The notes under the pieces are model-generated. The model was not told the origin of the DNA, did not search any database, and was given only the letters and a program-made list of their open reading frames with translations. The position numbers were made by a program, and so were the translations under genes. Shown here in pieces: positions 1 through 7,859 of a stretch of DNA of 64,000 nt (position 1 is its first letter; each line of letters opens with the position of its first letter). The stretch is from an uncultured Candidatus Melainabacteria bacterium (GTDB lineage Bacteria > Cyanobacteriota > Vampirovibrionia > Gastranaerophilales > Gastranaerophilaceae). The DNA is taken from contig CAKVLL010000008.1 in assembly GCA_934757255.1 (NCBI GenBank), forward strand, positions 1-64,000, in the 5' to 3' direction.

Positions 1-48
1 GTAGAGTAAAAAATCATTCGTCGAATTCTTCAAGAGCAAATAGAGGGA

Positions 49-79
49 GCGACGAAAAGCGTAAGCTTTTCTTTGTCGC
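49..79. repeat. Stem-loop near window start
   Basis: GAAAAGC (54-60) pairs with GCTTTTC (65-71) around a GTAA loop. The stem continues with GCGAC (49-53) against GTCGC (75-79) past a 3-base bulge. There is no T-run, so it does not look like a simple terminator. The sequence is more GC-rich than its surroundings and may be the end of a palindromic repeat or of an upstream transcript outside the window. Confidence 0.45.
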
Positions 80-155
80 GAGTTCTGCCTCGTCGTTAAT
101 AAATTGGCAATAAAAAAAGCCCCTTTAATAGGACTTCCAATTTCTTTTATTAAAA

Positions 156-230
156 TGGAGCGGGAGACGAGGCTCGAACTCGCGACATCCTCCTTGGCAA
201 GGAGGCATTCTACCACTGAATTACCCCCGC
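156..230 (-). tRNA. tRNA-Gly (anticodon GCC)
   Basis: On the minus strand the 7-bp acceptor stem GCGGGGG pairs with CTCCCGC, with one G-U pair. The anticodon arm is CCTCC / GGAGG around the loop TTGCCAA, which gives anticodon GCC. The T-loop GTTCGAGCC is present and the 3' CCA is encoded (156-158). It reads glycine codons GGC and GGU. A good promoter lies just upstream. No adjacent tRNA is visible in the window. Confidence 0.96.
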
Positions 231-243
231 TCGGTATATTTCT

Positions 244-271
244 ATCATACATGCTAAGATTATATTGTCAA
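244..271 (-). promoter_or_regulatory. Promoter of tRNA-Gly
   Basis: Reading the minus strand, TTGACA (266-271) is followed by a 16-base spacer and TATGAT (244-249). This is close to the housekeeping sigma-70 consensus, and the mature tRNA 5' end lies 13 bases further on at 230. It is the clearest -35/-10 pair in the window. The rest of 231-449 holds no gene that I can support. Confidence 0.75.
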
Positions 272-449
272 GCAATTTTCATTAATTTTATTTTATTATT
301 TTTTATTCGCCCAATAATTGCCCTAAAAATGACACCGGCAATTTCTATCATATAATTCCAATAAAGTTTCAAAACGATTTTAAACAACACGGAAAATTTA
401 AATATTAAAATCAAACGACTTTTCATTTTATATTTAACAAAGCGTTATT

Positions 450-887
450 TTAATCCATCGGGGTATTTTTACCAAAACCAAAACCTTCTCTTGCAATTGT
501 AAACAATGCACATCCTGCAACACCAATTGCACCGATTTTAGAAAGCATTCCCTTTGTTGTAATAGCTAAACCTGCACAAGCTGTAGGTATCAAATTATCA
601 CCAAGTGTATTTAAAAAACCTGTCGCAAAACCTTTAACACTACCTAAGGCAGAAAAAATAGGATTATTCATCCTCAAATCTGCAATTTTTTTCTGAACAG
701 CACCACCCACTTCACTTTCAGAATTCAATGTTCTTGTAGAAGAAACAACCTTTTCAAAATGATCAGCATTTGTTGTTTGTGAAACTCTTGCAGAATTCTT
801 TTTTGCAAGCGAATAAGCATCATAAACTACCGCGCTCATGCCGGCCACACCAACAGTTTTACAAATTATATTTGATACCATGCTCAT
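450..887 (-). CDS. Small membrane-associated hypothetical protein
   Basis: A 145-residue protein that I do not recognise. It has a hydrophobic N-terminal stretch (about 5-25), a polar middle with many Ser, Thr and Glu residues, and two glycine/alanine-rich hydrophobic segments in the C-terminal half that could be membrane helices. The gene starts 2 bases after the stop of the 337-residue gene upstream on the same strand, so the two are almost certainly co-transcribed and translationally coupled. The composition resembles other lineage-type hypothetical proteins in this window, such as the one at 22566. No catalytic motif is visible. Confidence 0.6.
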   Translation of the reverse strand: MSMVSNIICKTVGVAGMSAVVYDAYSLAKKNSARVSQTTNADHFEKVVSSTRTLNSESEVGGAVQKKIADLRMNNPIFSALGSVKGFATGFLNTLGDNLIPTACAGLAITTKGMLSKIGAIGVAGCALFTIAREGFGFGKNTPMD

Positions 888-889
888 TT

Positions 890-1903
890 CTATTGTCCTT
901 TAACATCATCCGATTGTTTTTCTTCTTTAACAGCCGGATTTGGAATATTTTTTATTTCAGTTCCACCAGACATCTTTAACAAAATATCGGCAGCTTGCAA
1001 AACATCTTCTTTATCGGCATTTGGATTTGTTTGAATATTATGTAACAATTTAACTGTATAATCATTGCCGCTTGCTAGTTGCGAAGAAAACGCGCTTAAT
1101 GCTGCAACTCTAATTAATTTAGATGGGTCTTGCATCATTTTATTCAACAAAGCGTTCAATGCTGCATCATCATAACGATTTTTATCTTCATCTAATCGCA
1201 TTAATATTTCTTTAGATGCCATTAAACGGATTTCATCATTTGGGTTATTCAAATAGTTTTCCAAAGATTTAATATATTCATCTGTTAATGCAACAACGCG
1301 CTTTTGCTTACTATTCTTTTCTTCAGCTTTCAGTTGAGCATCTCTTGCATCCAAATCATTTATAATACCGTTTGATTTACTCATGTCTTCTTCTTTAATT
1401 TCAACCTTGTCTTCTGGTTTTTTATTATCTCCATTATCTATATTATTAATATTATCAGACGGCAAGCTATTTGCACTTTGTTTAGATTCAGCTTGTATTT
1501 GTTCAAGTTGTTTATTTAATTCTTCAACATCTGCTTTCGTCAAATTAGCATTTTGTTCATCTGCAAATCCATTCTGATTTTTATTAAGAGCATCAGCAGA
1601 ATTATCAACTACCGGCTTACCATTCGCCTGATAATTATAATTATTCAAATAATACTGTGCAGGATAAGCTTGTGGAATAAACTGTTGTGATACTGGATTC
1701 GTTGCGTAATAAGGATTTACACAGTCTTTATAACACATAAGTTGAGGATTTGGTGCAATACCTTGAATATAACCATCATTTCCAATTGATTTTTGAGCGA
1801 TTCCAAGACCTTGGTTTTCACGCCCAACATTAACTGCTGGATTGGATATTTGAATAGTTACGCCTGAATAATTTGGTTGAGGATTAATCATTGGATTTGT
1901 CAT
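890..1903 (-). CDS. HEAT-like repeat protein with Asn/Pro/Tyr-rich N-terminus
   Basis: A 337-residue protein. Residues 1-110 are low-complexity, rich in Asn, Pro, Gln and Tyr, with no signal peptide. A Gln/Glu/Lys-rich probably coiled-coil segment follows at about 120-205. The last 120 residues contain repeated helical pairs with the spacing of HEAT repeats (for example LMASKEILMRL and IRVAALSAFSSQL), suggesting a protein-binding scaffold. The start is preceded by a plausible AAAGG-type ribosome site. It is the first gene of a two-gene unit with the membrane protein at 450. The function is unknown; the HEAT assignment is by eye. Confidence 0.6.
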   Translation of the reverse strand: MTNPMINPQPNYSGVTIQISNPAVNVGRENQGLGIAQKSIGNDGYIQGIAPNPQLMCYKDCVNPYYATNPVSQQFIPQAYPAQYYLNNYNYQANGKPVVDNSADALNKNQNGFADEQNANLTKADVEELNKQLEQIQAESKQSANSLPSDNINNIDNGDNKKPEDKVEIKEEDMSKSNGIINDLDARDAQLKAEEKNSKQKRVVALTDEYIKSLENYLNNPNDEIRLMASKEILMRLDEDKNRYDDAALNALLNKMMQDPSKLIRVAALSAFSSQLASGNDYTVKLLHNIQTNPNADKEDVLQAADILLKMSGGTEIKNIPNPAVKEEKQSDDVKGQ

Positions 1904-2007
1904 AATATTTTACCTTTTTTACACACCTTTATACTTATATAAAGTCAAGTAGAAAGCAAAAATTGCTAGTTTTCAATATTTTTGTTACGATATGTAAAGA
2001 GGTAATT

Positions 2008-2850
2008 ATGGGGATAAAAGTTTTAGATTGCACATTAAGAGATGGCGCTTATGTTGTAGACTCCAAATTTGGTGAACAAAGAATTCTAAACATCCTAAAC
2101 ACATTAGAAAATGCAAACATTGATATAATAGAATGTGGTTGGCTTAGAGACTGTTGCCATGAAAAGAATTCGGTATTATATAAGATTCCGAATGATGCTA
2201 AATCCTATATAAAAAACATTAGGCCTGAAATTGCAATGATGTTTGATTACGGGAAATATGATATTAGTAAATTACCCCAAAATAATGGTTTAACAAATAT
2301 CATTCGTATTGCATTTTACAAAAAAAATCTTGACGAAATTTCTTTTGCCGTAGAAAAAGTAAAAAATAAGGGATATAAAGTTTTTCTACAAGCGTCTAAC
2401 ATCAAAGATTATTCAAAAATCGACATAATAAAACTATCAAAGCGAGCAAATTTTATAGGCGTAGACGCTTGCTATATTGTAGATTCATTTGGTTCAATGT
2501 TTCCAAATGACATGGATATAATTCTACCAATTTTTGAAGAATATATAAATAAAGACATTGTACTTGGCTTTCACTCACACAATAATATTCAAATGTCATT
2601 AGCACTCTCAATAAAATTTATCAACGAATGTAAACGTGATGTTATAATTGATTCTACTCTGTCCGGAATAGGCAGAGGTGCAGGAAATACAAAAACAGAA
2701 TTACTTTTAGAATATTTAAATCGTTATAAAAATTGTTCTTACAATGTTGATACTATTTGGGAATCACTTAACAACAATTTACTACCTCAAAATAATTGGG
2801 AATACACTTCAGAAAAAGGTTTTCGTGGAATAAATAACATTCATCCATAA
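2008..2850 (+). CDS. HMGL-like aldolase family protein
   Basis: A 280-residue protein of the HMG-CoA lyase / 4-hydroxy-2-oxovalerate aldolase / isopropylmalate synthase superfamily. The N-terminal LDCTLRDGAYV carries the conserved catalytic Arg-Asp pair and metal-binding Asp. GFHSHNN near residue 190 supplies the two metal-binding His residues, and GIGRGAGN matches the conserved glycine-rich loop. It probably cleaves or forms a carbon-carbon bond next to a 2-oxo acid; the substrate is unknown. I chose ATG 2008 because GAGGT lies 4-8 bases upstream; a TTG at 1963 has no ribosome site. It is a catalytic barrel only, without the C-terminal regulatory domain of isopropylmalate synthases. The neighbours give no pathway context. 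Confidence 0.78.
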   Translation: MGIKVLDCTLRDGAYVVDSKFGEQRILNILNTLENANIDIIECGWLRDCCHEKNSVLYKIPNDAKSYIKNIRPEIAMMFDYGKYDISKLPQNNGLTNIIRIAFYKKNLDEISFAVEKVKNKGYKVFLQASNIKDYSKIDIIKLSKRANFIGVDACYIVDSFGSMFPNDMDIILPIFEEYINKDIVLGFHSHNNIQMSLALSIKFINECKRDVIIDSTLSGIGRGAGNTKTELLLEYLNRYKNCSYNVDTIWESLNNNLLPQNNWEYTSEKGFRGINNIHP

Positions 2851-2900
2851 ATAAAAATTATTTGAATTAATCAAATTAAATTTTTAGTTCGAACAAATTT

Positions 2901-3509
2901 CTAATTTTCTTCTACTCCGCGATAAAATTCATTTGTTATTAATTGTGAATACTTTTTCTTTTCGCTTATAGAAAGTGCCAATTTTTCAGAACCGTCAGAT
3001 GTTTTTACACTGGCAACAACACCTGTAATATCTGAAAATGGAAGTTTTGTTACATGTGCATCAAACCTTGCATAAGGAACTTGCTTGCCATAAACCTTCA
3101 TTTTGCCTCTATTTGTAACCTTTATATCCTGAACTGTAATTGCTTGATACTTAAATTTCTCAGACAAATCTTTCAACTTAATTTCAACCTTCGCACTCTC
3201 AATATCATCTTGAGTCAAAAGCGGTTTTTTACCAGAATCAACAATAACCATTTTTTGACCAGAAGCCTTATGTTCTGCAAGTACGGCTTTGTAACCAACA
3301 AGATTAACGGCATTATCAATTTGATACTCTTCATTCAAATTAGAAAAATTACCAATTTTCTTAGCACTCTCAAAAGCATGTTCTTGAATAAAGTTTCCAA
3401 CACTAAGTTTTACTGCTTCTACATACTTTTGCCCACCAATTGCATTAAATCCCATTATAGCAAGGACTAAAAGAAAAGCATTAAAAATTATTTTTATCAA
3501 TCTAAACAT
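2901..3509 (-). CDS. Exported hypothetical protein
   Basis: A 202-residue protein with a typical N-terminal export signal or membrane anchor: two positive charges, then a long Ile/Leu/Phe/Ala stretch over residues 5-25. The mature part is rich in beta-strand-like alternation (for example KVEIKLKDL, then ITVQDIKVTN). This is loosely reminiscent of the DUF2993/LmeA lipid-binding fold, but I am not confident. ATG 3509 was chosen over a longer in-frame start at 3560 because GGAGGT lies directly upstream and the signal peptide then begins at residue 1. It stands 40 bases before the PurD-like gene stop on the same strand. Confidence 0.6.
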   Translation of the reverse strand: MFRLIKIIFNAFLLVLAIMGFNAIGGQKYVEAVKLSVGNFIQEHAFESAKKIGNFSNLNEEYQIDNAVNLVGYKAVLAEHKASGQKMVIVDSGKKPLLTQDDIESAKVEIKLKDLSEKFKYQAITVQDIKVTNRGKMKVYGKQVPYARFDAHVTKLPFSDITGVVASVKTSDGSEKLALSISEKKKYSQLITNEFYRGVEEN

Positions 3510-3549
3510 ACTAACCTCCGGCAAATAAATTATAACGTAAAAACAAAAG

Positions 3550-4335
3550 TTAAACTTCATTAAGTTTTTGATAAATTCCGGCGTTTAATAAATATAAAAA
3601 ATCCATTCCAAACTCTGTCGCTAAATAATCAAAACTAAAAGCAACATTATAACATTTTCCTTTTTTTATCAATAATTTAGAAACCAGAAAGCCAATAAAA
3701 TTTGCTTTTTCATTTATTAACAAATTTTGTAAAGCTTTTGAATATTCTAAGATTTCAATTTCATTCAATAAACCATCCGCAAATGTTTTTAAAGTTTTTC
3801 CATCATAAAATGAGTTCAAATAAATAATATCACCCTCTATAAATTCTTCTAAAAACGCCGTATCAATAATTTCTCGTGAAAAAACTTTATTCATTTTTTC
3901 TTTAACATGCAATAATTCTTCAAACGAATTTACCTTTAGTTTAAATCCTTTACCACGTATCAAAAGCGGAAAATTTTGCGGATATGTTAATTTTTGAGGA
4001 ACATCAATTCCATTTCTTTGAAGTATAATTCTTGCTGTTGTACTATCAAGTAATTGTTCTGCAAATTTTGCCGTTGGTGCTATACAATTAACAAAATTTT
4101 TTCTCAAAACATCAGCAATACCTTGTAGAATCCATTTTTCATTTTCTACAAATACAATATCAATTTGAAGTGCTTTACATTTTTGAGCAAGTTCTTTAAA
4201 TGTATTAAAAGTTATATTTACAACTCCTTCAACTTCTTGGGAAGATGTAATATAAAGTTTTTTTAAAAACCTTGATTTTTTAATTAAAGGTATTGAATTT
4301 CCATCACCGACAATTAATACATTTAGTTTTTGCAA
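3550..4335 (-). CDS. PurD-like ATP-grasp protein, degenerate and short
   Basis: A 261-residue protein resembling glycinamide ribonucleotide synthetase (PurD). It opens with LNVLIVGDG, like the PurD NVLVIGxGGREHAL strand. It has an ATP-grasp-like region (PLLIRGKGF, then FLEEFIEGD and DG), matching PurD's VVEExLxGxExS region. True PurD has about 420 residues and ends the ATP-grasp core with an E-x-N-x-R-F-G-D-P motif that binds magnesium; here that stretch reads YNVAFSFDYL and the C-terminal domain is absent. Normal activity is therefore doubtful. The likely start is TTG 4335, 9 bases after GGAGG and inside the end of the PurN-like gene, which it overlaps. Family resemblance is by eye. Confidence 0.55.
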   Translation of the reverse strand: MQKLNVLIVGDGNSIPLIKKSRFLKKLYITSSQEVEGVVNITFNTFKELAQKCKALQIDIVFVENEKWILQGIADVLRKNFVNCIAPTAKFAEQLLDSTTARIILQRNGIDVPQKLTYPQNFPLLIRGKGFKLKVNSFEELLHVKEKMNKVFSREIIDTAFLEEFIEGDIIYLNSFYDGKTLKTFADGLLNEIEILEYSKALQNLLINEKANFIGFLVSKLLIKKGKCYNVAFSFDYLATEFGMDFLYLLNAGIYQKLNEV

Positions 4336-4802
4336 GAGGAGCATCCTCCACAAGAACCAACACAACTTTTTGAAATTAAGTTTTTAATTTCAAAAGCTTC
4401 ATTTTTTAAAATTTTCTCTATTACTAACGGATATAATGTCTGCACAATATACTCTAATTCTCGTTCAACATCATCATAATGAGATGAGTTAGAAATAAAA
4501 ATCGGATACTGCGCAATTATTTTTTCAGGATGTGTATAATAAAAAGTAACTCCAGTAACTTTTACACCTGCTAAAATTGCATCTCGAACAGGTTCTTCGC
4601 TTCTAAATGCCGGTAAAAGTGAATAATGAACATTTATATGATTATAACTTATTTGTTCCTTATTATTTACATTTATAATTAAATCAAAATCATCTTTATT
4701 AGGCATAGTTTCAAATAATTCTACTTGAACATTATTTAAATGACTAATTATTGCATCAATTGTCGGTATATATTTAGAATATAGAATAGCAATTTTTTTC
4801 AT
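4323..4802 (-). CDS. PurN-like formyltransferase-fold protein with Cys-rich tail
   Basis: A 159-residue protein related to phosphoribosylglycinamide formyltransferase (PurN). NVHYSLLPAF (57-66) matches the PurN N-x-H-P-S-L-L-P-x-F active-site loop, with Asn57 and His59 kept, and GVKVTGVTFYY matches the following strand. The catalytic Asp loop of PurN (D-x-G-x-P) is missing and replaced by a shorter HPEKIIAQYP. The tail SCVGSCGGCSSCKN holds four Cys (147, 151, 154, 157), which could bind a metal and is not part of normal PurN. ATG 4802 is preferred over 4808 because TAGAAT ends six bases before it. It is probably not a working purine enzyme. Confidence 0.6.
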   Translation of the reverse strand: MKKIAILYSKYIPTIDAIISHLNNVQVELFETMPNKDDFDLIINVNNKEQISYNHINVHYSLLPAFRSEEPVRDAILAGVKVTGVTFYYTHPEKIIAQYPIFISNSSHYDDVERELEYIVQTLYPLVIEKILKNEAFEIKNLISKSCVGSCGGCSSCKN

Positions 4803-4808
4803 AACCAT

Positions 4809-4814
4809 ATTCTA
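4809..4814 (-). promoter_or_regulatory. -10 box, predicted leaderless start of PurN-like gene
   Basis: TAGAAT on the minus strand ends six bases before ATG 4802, placing the expected transcription start at or next to the start codon. No ribosome site is present. Confidence 0.55.
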
Positions 4815-4893
4815 CGGTATTAATAAATAAATAGCAATTAATACAACATAATCAATTTCTTTATTAATACTTTTCAATGATTCTTGCATTTGA

Positions 4894-4899
4894 TATAAT
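4894..4899 (+). promoter_or_regulatory. -10 box, predicted leaderless start of TPR gene
   Basis: A perfect TATAAT ends six bases before ATG 4906. TTTCAA at 4872-4877 is a possible -35 with a 16-base spacer. There is no room for a Shine-Dalgarno site. Confidence 0.65.
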
Positions 4900-4905
4900 C
4901 TTCTT

Positions 4906-6141
4906 ATGGATAATGATATCGAAACTTTACAAAATATTCTAAAAAATGACCCTTCAAATTTTCAAGCAAGAAGAGAACTTTCAATTTTGCTTGTGAATAA
5001 CGGCTTTAATGAAGAAGCAGAAGGAAATTTGAGATACTTAATAAAGTATTTTCCTGATGATGCCGAACTTTATTACAATTTAGGTATTGTTTATGAGAAA
5101 CTTAAAAATTTTGAGAAAGCTCGTAATTGTTACCAAAAAGCGGTCGAACTTTCTCCACAAGAAGATTTTTATTATAATTTAGGCGATGTTTTAGTTGAAC
5201 TTAAAGAGTGGGATGAAGCTATTTTAGCATTTCGCAAAGTGCTTGAAACAGATCCAAATGACGGAAACAGCTATTTTAATTTAGGACTTTGTTATTTTCA
5301 TAAAGAAGAAAAAAATCTTGCAACAGATTGTTTTCAAAAAGCAGTGTCTATTAACCCAAACGATATTTTTGCATATTTTTATTTGGGTTATATTTATCAA
5401 AACGACGGTCTAACGAATTTTGCTATCGAAAGTTATCAGAAAGTTCTAGCAATTTCTCCTGATTATAGTTGGGCATATTTTAATCTTGGTTCAATTGCTT
5501 ATAAATCAGGCAATATAGAAGAAGCAAAAGAGTATTTATACAAAACAATTGAGCATAACTCAAATGATATTGAGGCGTATAAACTTCTTACAAAAATTTG
5601 CTTAAGTGAGGGTAACGCCGAAGAAATTCTTGAAACTCTTCATACAAGATTAGAAAAAGAAGCAAACGGTGATTTGTACTATTGCCTTGCTCGTGTTTAT
5701 AAATTTATCGGTGAAGCCGAAGAATATTATAATGCATTAAAATCCGCGTTAGCAAATCCTTATACGCTTACATTTCCTAAAAATATTGTTAAAAACGAGT
5801 TTGAAATAATCGAAAACAAACTTGGACATCACGAAGAAATTGAACCTGAAACGGAAATTCCTCAATATGAAAACGAAGAAGAAGACGAAGAAGAGGATGA
5901 AGAAACTTCTGATGAAGAAATAGAAGAAGATGAATCGGAAGAAGATTTTGAAGACGAAGATGAAATTGACGAGGAAGACGAGGAGGAAGGCGAGTCTGGC
6001 GATGATTACAGCGAATTAGACGACGCAGAAGACTCTGACGATGAAGAAGATTTAGACGAATATTCAGAAGATACAGATGATGAGTCGGAAGAAGATTTTG
6101 AAGATGATAATGAAGATGAAACTGACGATGACGAGGAATAG
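4906..6141 (+). CDS. Tetratricopeptide repeat protein with long acidic tail
   Basis: A 411-residue cytoplasmic protein without a signal peptide. Residues 3 to about 275 are tandem 34-residue TPR units with the usual W/L-G-Y-A-F-A-P pattern (for example AELYYNLGIVYEKLKNFEKA and NSYFNLGLCYFHKEEKNLA), about eight in all, forming a protein-binding superhelix. From about residue 316 to the end it is almost pure Glu/Asp with scattered Ser, Thr and Tyr, an intrinsically disordered polyanion. recN follows 3 bases after the stop, so the two share a transcript. The partner and role are unknown; an acidic tail next to a DNA repair gene could bind basic proteins or mimic DNA, which is inference. Confidence 0.8.
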   Translation: MDNDIETLQNILKNDPSNFQARRELSILLVNNGFNEEAEGNLRYLIKYFPDDAELYYNLGIVYEKLKNFEKARNCYQKAVELSPQEDFYYNLGDVLVELKEWDEAILAFRKVLETDPNDGNSYFNLGLCYFHKEEKNLATDCFQKAVSINPNDIFAYFYLGYIYQNDGLTNFAIESYQKVLAISPDYSWAYFNLGSIAYKSGNIEEAKEYLYKTIEHNSNDIEAYKLLTKICLSEGNAEEILETLHTRLEKEANGDLYYCLARVYKFIGEAEEYYNALKSALANPYTLTFPKNIVKNEFEIIENKLGHHEEIEPETEIPQYENEEEDEEEDEETSDEEIEEDESEEDFEDEDEIDEEDEEEGESGDDYSELDDAEDSDDEEDLDEYSEDTDDESEEDFEDDNEDETDDDEE

Positions 6142-6144
6142 GGT

Positions 6145-7794
6145 ATGTTATCAAAGATTTCAATAAAAAATTACATATTAATAGATGAGTTGGAAATAGA
6201 TTTAGCAGAAGGTTTAAATATAATTACAGGTGAAACCGGTGCCGGTAAAAGTATTTTAATCAACGCAATTGATATAGCTTTTGGTGCAAAAGCAGGGAAA
6301 GAAGTTATTAAAACAGGCGCAGAAAAAGCTGTAATAGAAGTTACGATTTTAAATAAAAAACAAGATTTAACCGCGCTTTTTGATGAATATGGAATCGACA
6401 ATCTAGGTGACGAAATTATTTTATCTCGAGAAATTACTCAAACTGCTTCGCGTTCAAGGGTTAACGGTTGTTTAGTAAATCAAGAATTTATGCGTTATTT
6501 TAGAGAATTATTTTTGGATGTACATTCGCAACATCAAACTTATTCTTTTTTACAGCCTAAATATCATATTGTTTTATTGGATTCTTATGCAAAAAATACT
6601 TGCGGAAAAATGTTGGATGAATACAAAAAAGAATTTTCTAATTATAAAGATATGATTTCAAAACTTGATGAACTTAAAAATTCAGCGGATAAAACAGAAG
6701 AACAAATTGATTTTCTTAAGTTTCAAGTAAATGAAATTGATGAAGCGCAAATTCAATCAGCGCAAGAAGATGAAGAACTCAATAATGAACTTTCTATTTT
6801 AGAAAATGTTGAAAAATTAAAAGACCTCACAGGCTCTTCTTATTGGTCAATTTCAGGCGACGATGGCGCGATTATGGACGCTTTGATGCAAATAAAAATG
6901 AATTTGTCTAAAGCTTCCGACATGGATAATTCATTGGAAAACGTAGAAAGCAATTTAATTAGTGCAATTGAAACTTTGAAAGATGTTTCGAGCGAATTAA
7001 GAGAATATTCTTCACGTCTTGATAATGATGAAGAGCGCATAAATACTATTCAAGAACGATTATTTTTGTTGGATAAATTAAAGCGCAAATACGGCGGAAG
7101 CTTAGCTAAAGTAATGGAACAAGGCGAAAAATTACGTCAAGAACTTGAAGGGATTGAATTTTCAACACAAAATATTGAAGAATTGGAAGTTGAAATTTCC
7201 AACAAAAAATTACAACTCGAAAAAATGGCGGATGAGATTTCGGCTGAGAGAAAAAATTATGCAAAAGTTTTATCTTCTCTTATTGTTGAAAAACTTGAAA
7301 AATTGGAACTTCCAAAGGTTAAGTTTGATATAAGTTTTGAAAAAACAGAACTTACGATTAACGGTTGCGACAAAGTTGAGTTTTTGATTTCAACTAATAT
7401 CTCAGAAGGCTTAAAACCGCTTGCTAAAGTCGCTTCCGGCGGCGAAATTTCAAGAGTAATGCTTGCGATTAAAACAATTTTTGCTCAATCTGATAATATT
7501 GATACGATTATTTTTGATGAAATTGATACTGGTATTTCGGGCAAGACTTCACAAGCCGTAGCGGATGAAGTCAAAGAACTTTCTAAATATATGCAAATCA
7601 TTATGATTACGCACCAAGCGATTATTGCATCAAAATCAGACAAACATTTTTATGTAAGAAAGACACAAGACGGCACGACAAGCGTTGATATTTCTGTTCT
7701 TGAGGGCGATAGAAAATTAAAAGCGATTGCTGAACTTGCAGGCGGTGAAGTTACTGAAGAATCATTGAAATTTGCACAAACATTGATGGGATAA
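6145..7794 (+). CDS. recN: DNA repair ATPase RecN
   Basis: A 549-residue SMC-like ATPase that acts in recombinational repair of DNA double-strand breaks. GETGAGKS (29-36) is the Walker A motif, the ABC signature VASGGEISR and Walker B TIIFDEID lie in the C-terminal third, and the middle is a long coiled coil. The VHSQHQ segment near residue 130 is typical of RecN. The length matches the family. GAGG inside the end of the TPR gene serves as the ribosome site, and the gap is 3 bases. A hairpin terminator follows directly. I see no SOS (LexA) box. Confidence 0.95.
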   Translation: MLSKISIKNYILIDELEIDLAEGLNIITGETGAGKSILINAIDIAFGAKAGKEVIKTGAEKAVIEVTILNKKQDLTALFDEYGIDNLGDEIILSREITQTASRSRVNGCLVNQEFMRYFRELFLDVHSQHQTYSFLQPKYHIVLLDSYAKNTCGKMLDEYKKEFSNYKDMISKLDELKNSADKTEEQIDFLKFQVNEIDEAQIQSAQEDEELNNELSILENVEKLKDLTGSSYWSISGDDGAIMDALMQIKMNLSKASDMDNSLENVESNLISAIETLKDVSSELREYSSRLDNDEERINTIQERLFLLDKLKRKYGGSLAKVMEQGEKLRQELEGIEFSTQNIEELEVEISNKKLQLEKMADEISAERKNYAKVLSSLIVEKLEKLELPKVKFDISFEKTELTINGCDKVEFLISTNISEGLKPLAKVASGGEISRVMLAIKTIFAQSDNIDTIIFDEIDTGISGKTSQAVADEVKELSKYMQIIMITHQAIIASKSDKHFYVRKTQDGTTSVDISVLEGDRKLKAIAELAGGEVTEESLKFAQTLMG

Positions 7795-7795
7795 A

Positions 7796-7828
7796 AATTA
7801 ATGGTGCAAAATTACACCATCAATTTTT
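7796..7828 (+). terminator. Terminator after recN
   Basis: ATGGTG (7801-7806) pairs with CACCAT (7815-7820), and flanking A/T bases extend the stem to about 12 bp with one mismatch. CAATTTTT follows. It lies between convergent recN and proB. Confidence 0.75.
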
Positions 7829-7859
7829 AAAACACCATTAACTTTTTCTTCGCCAATTT

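Noticed and set aside
104..355. 83-residue plus-strand open frame
   Set aside because: It runs across tRNA-Gly on the other strand and its translation is the antisense of the tRNA; no ribosome site.
5789..6163. 124-residue His/Leu/Arg-rich minus-strand frame
   Set aside because: It is the antisense of the acidic Asp/Glu tail of the TPR gene; its composition is fully explained by that tail.
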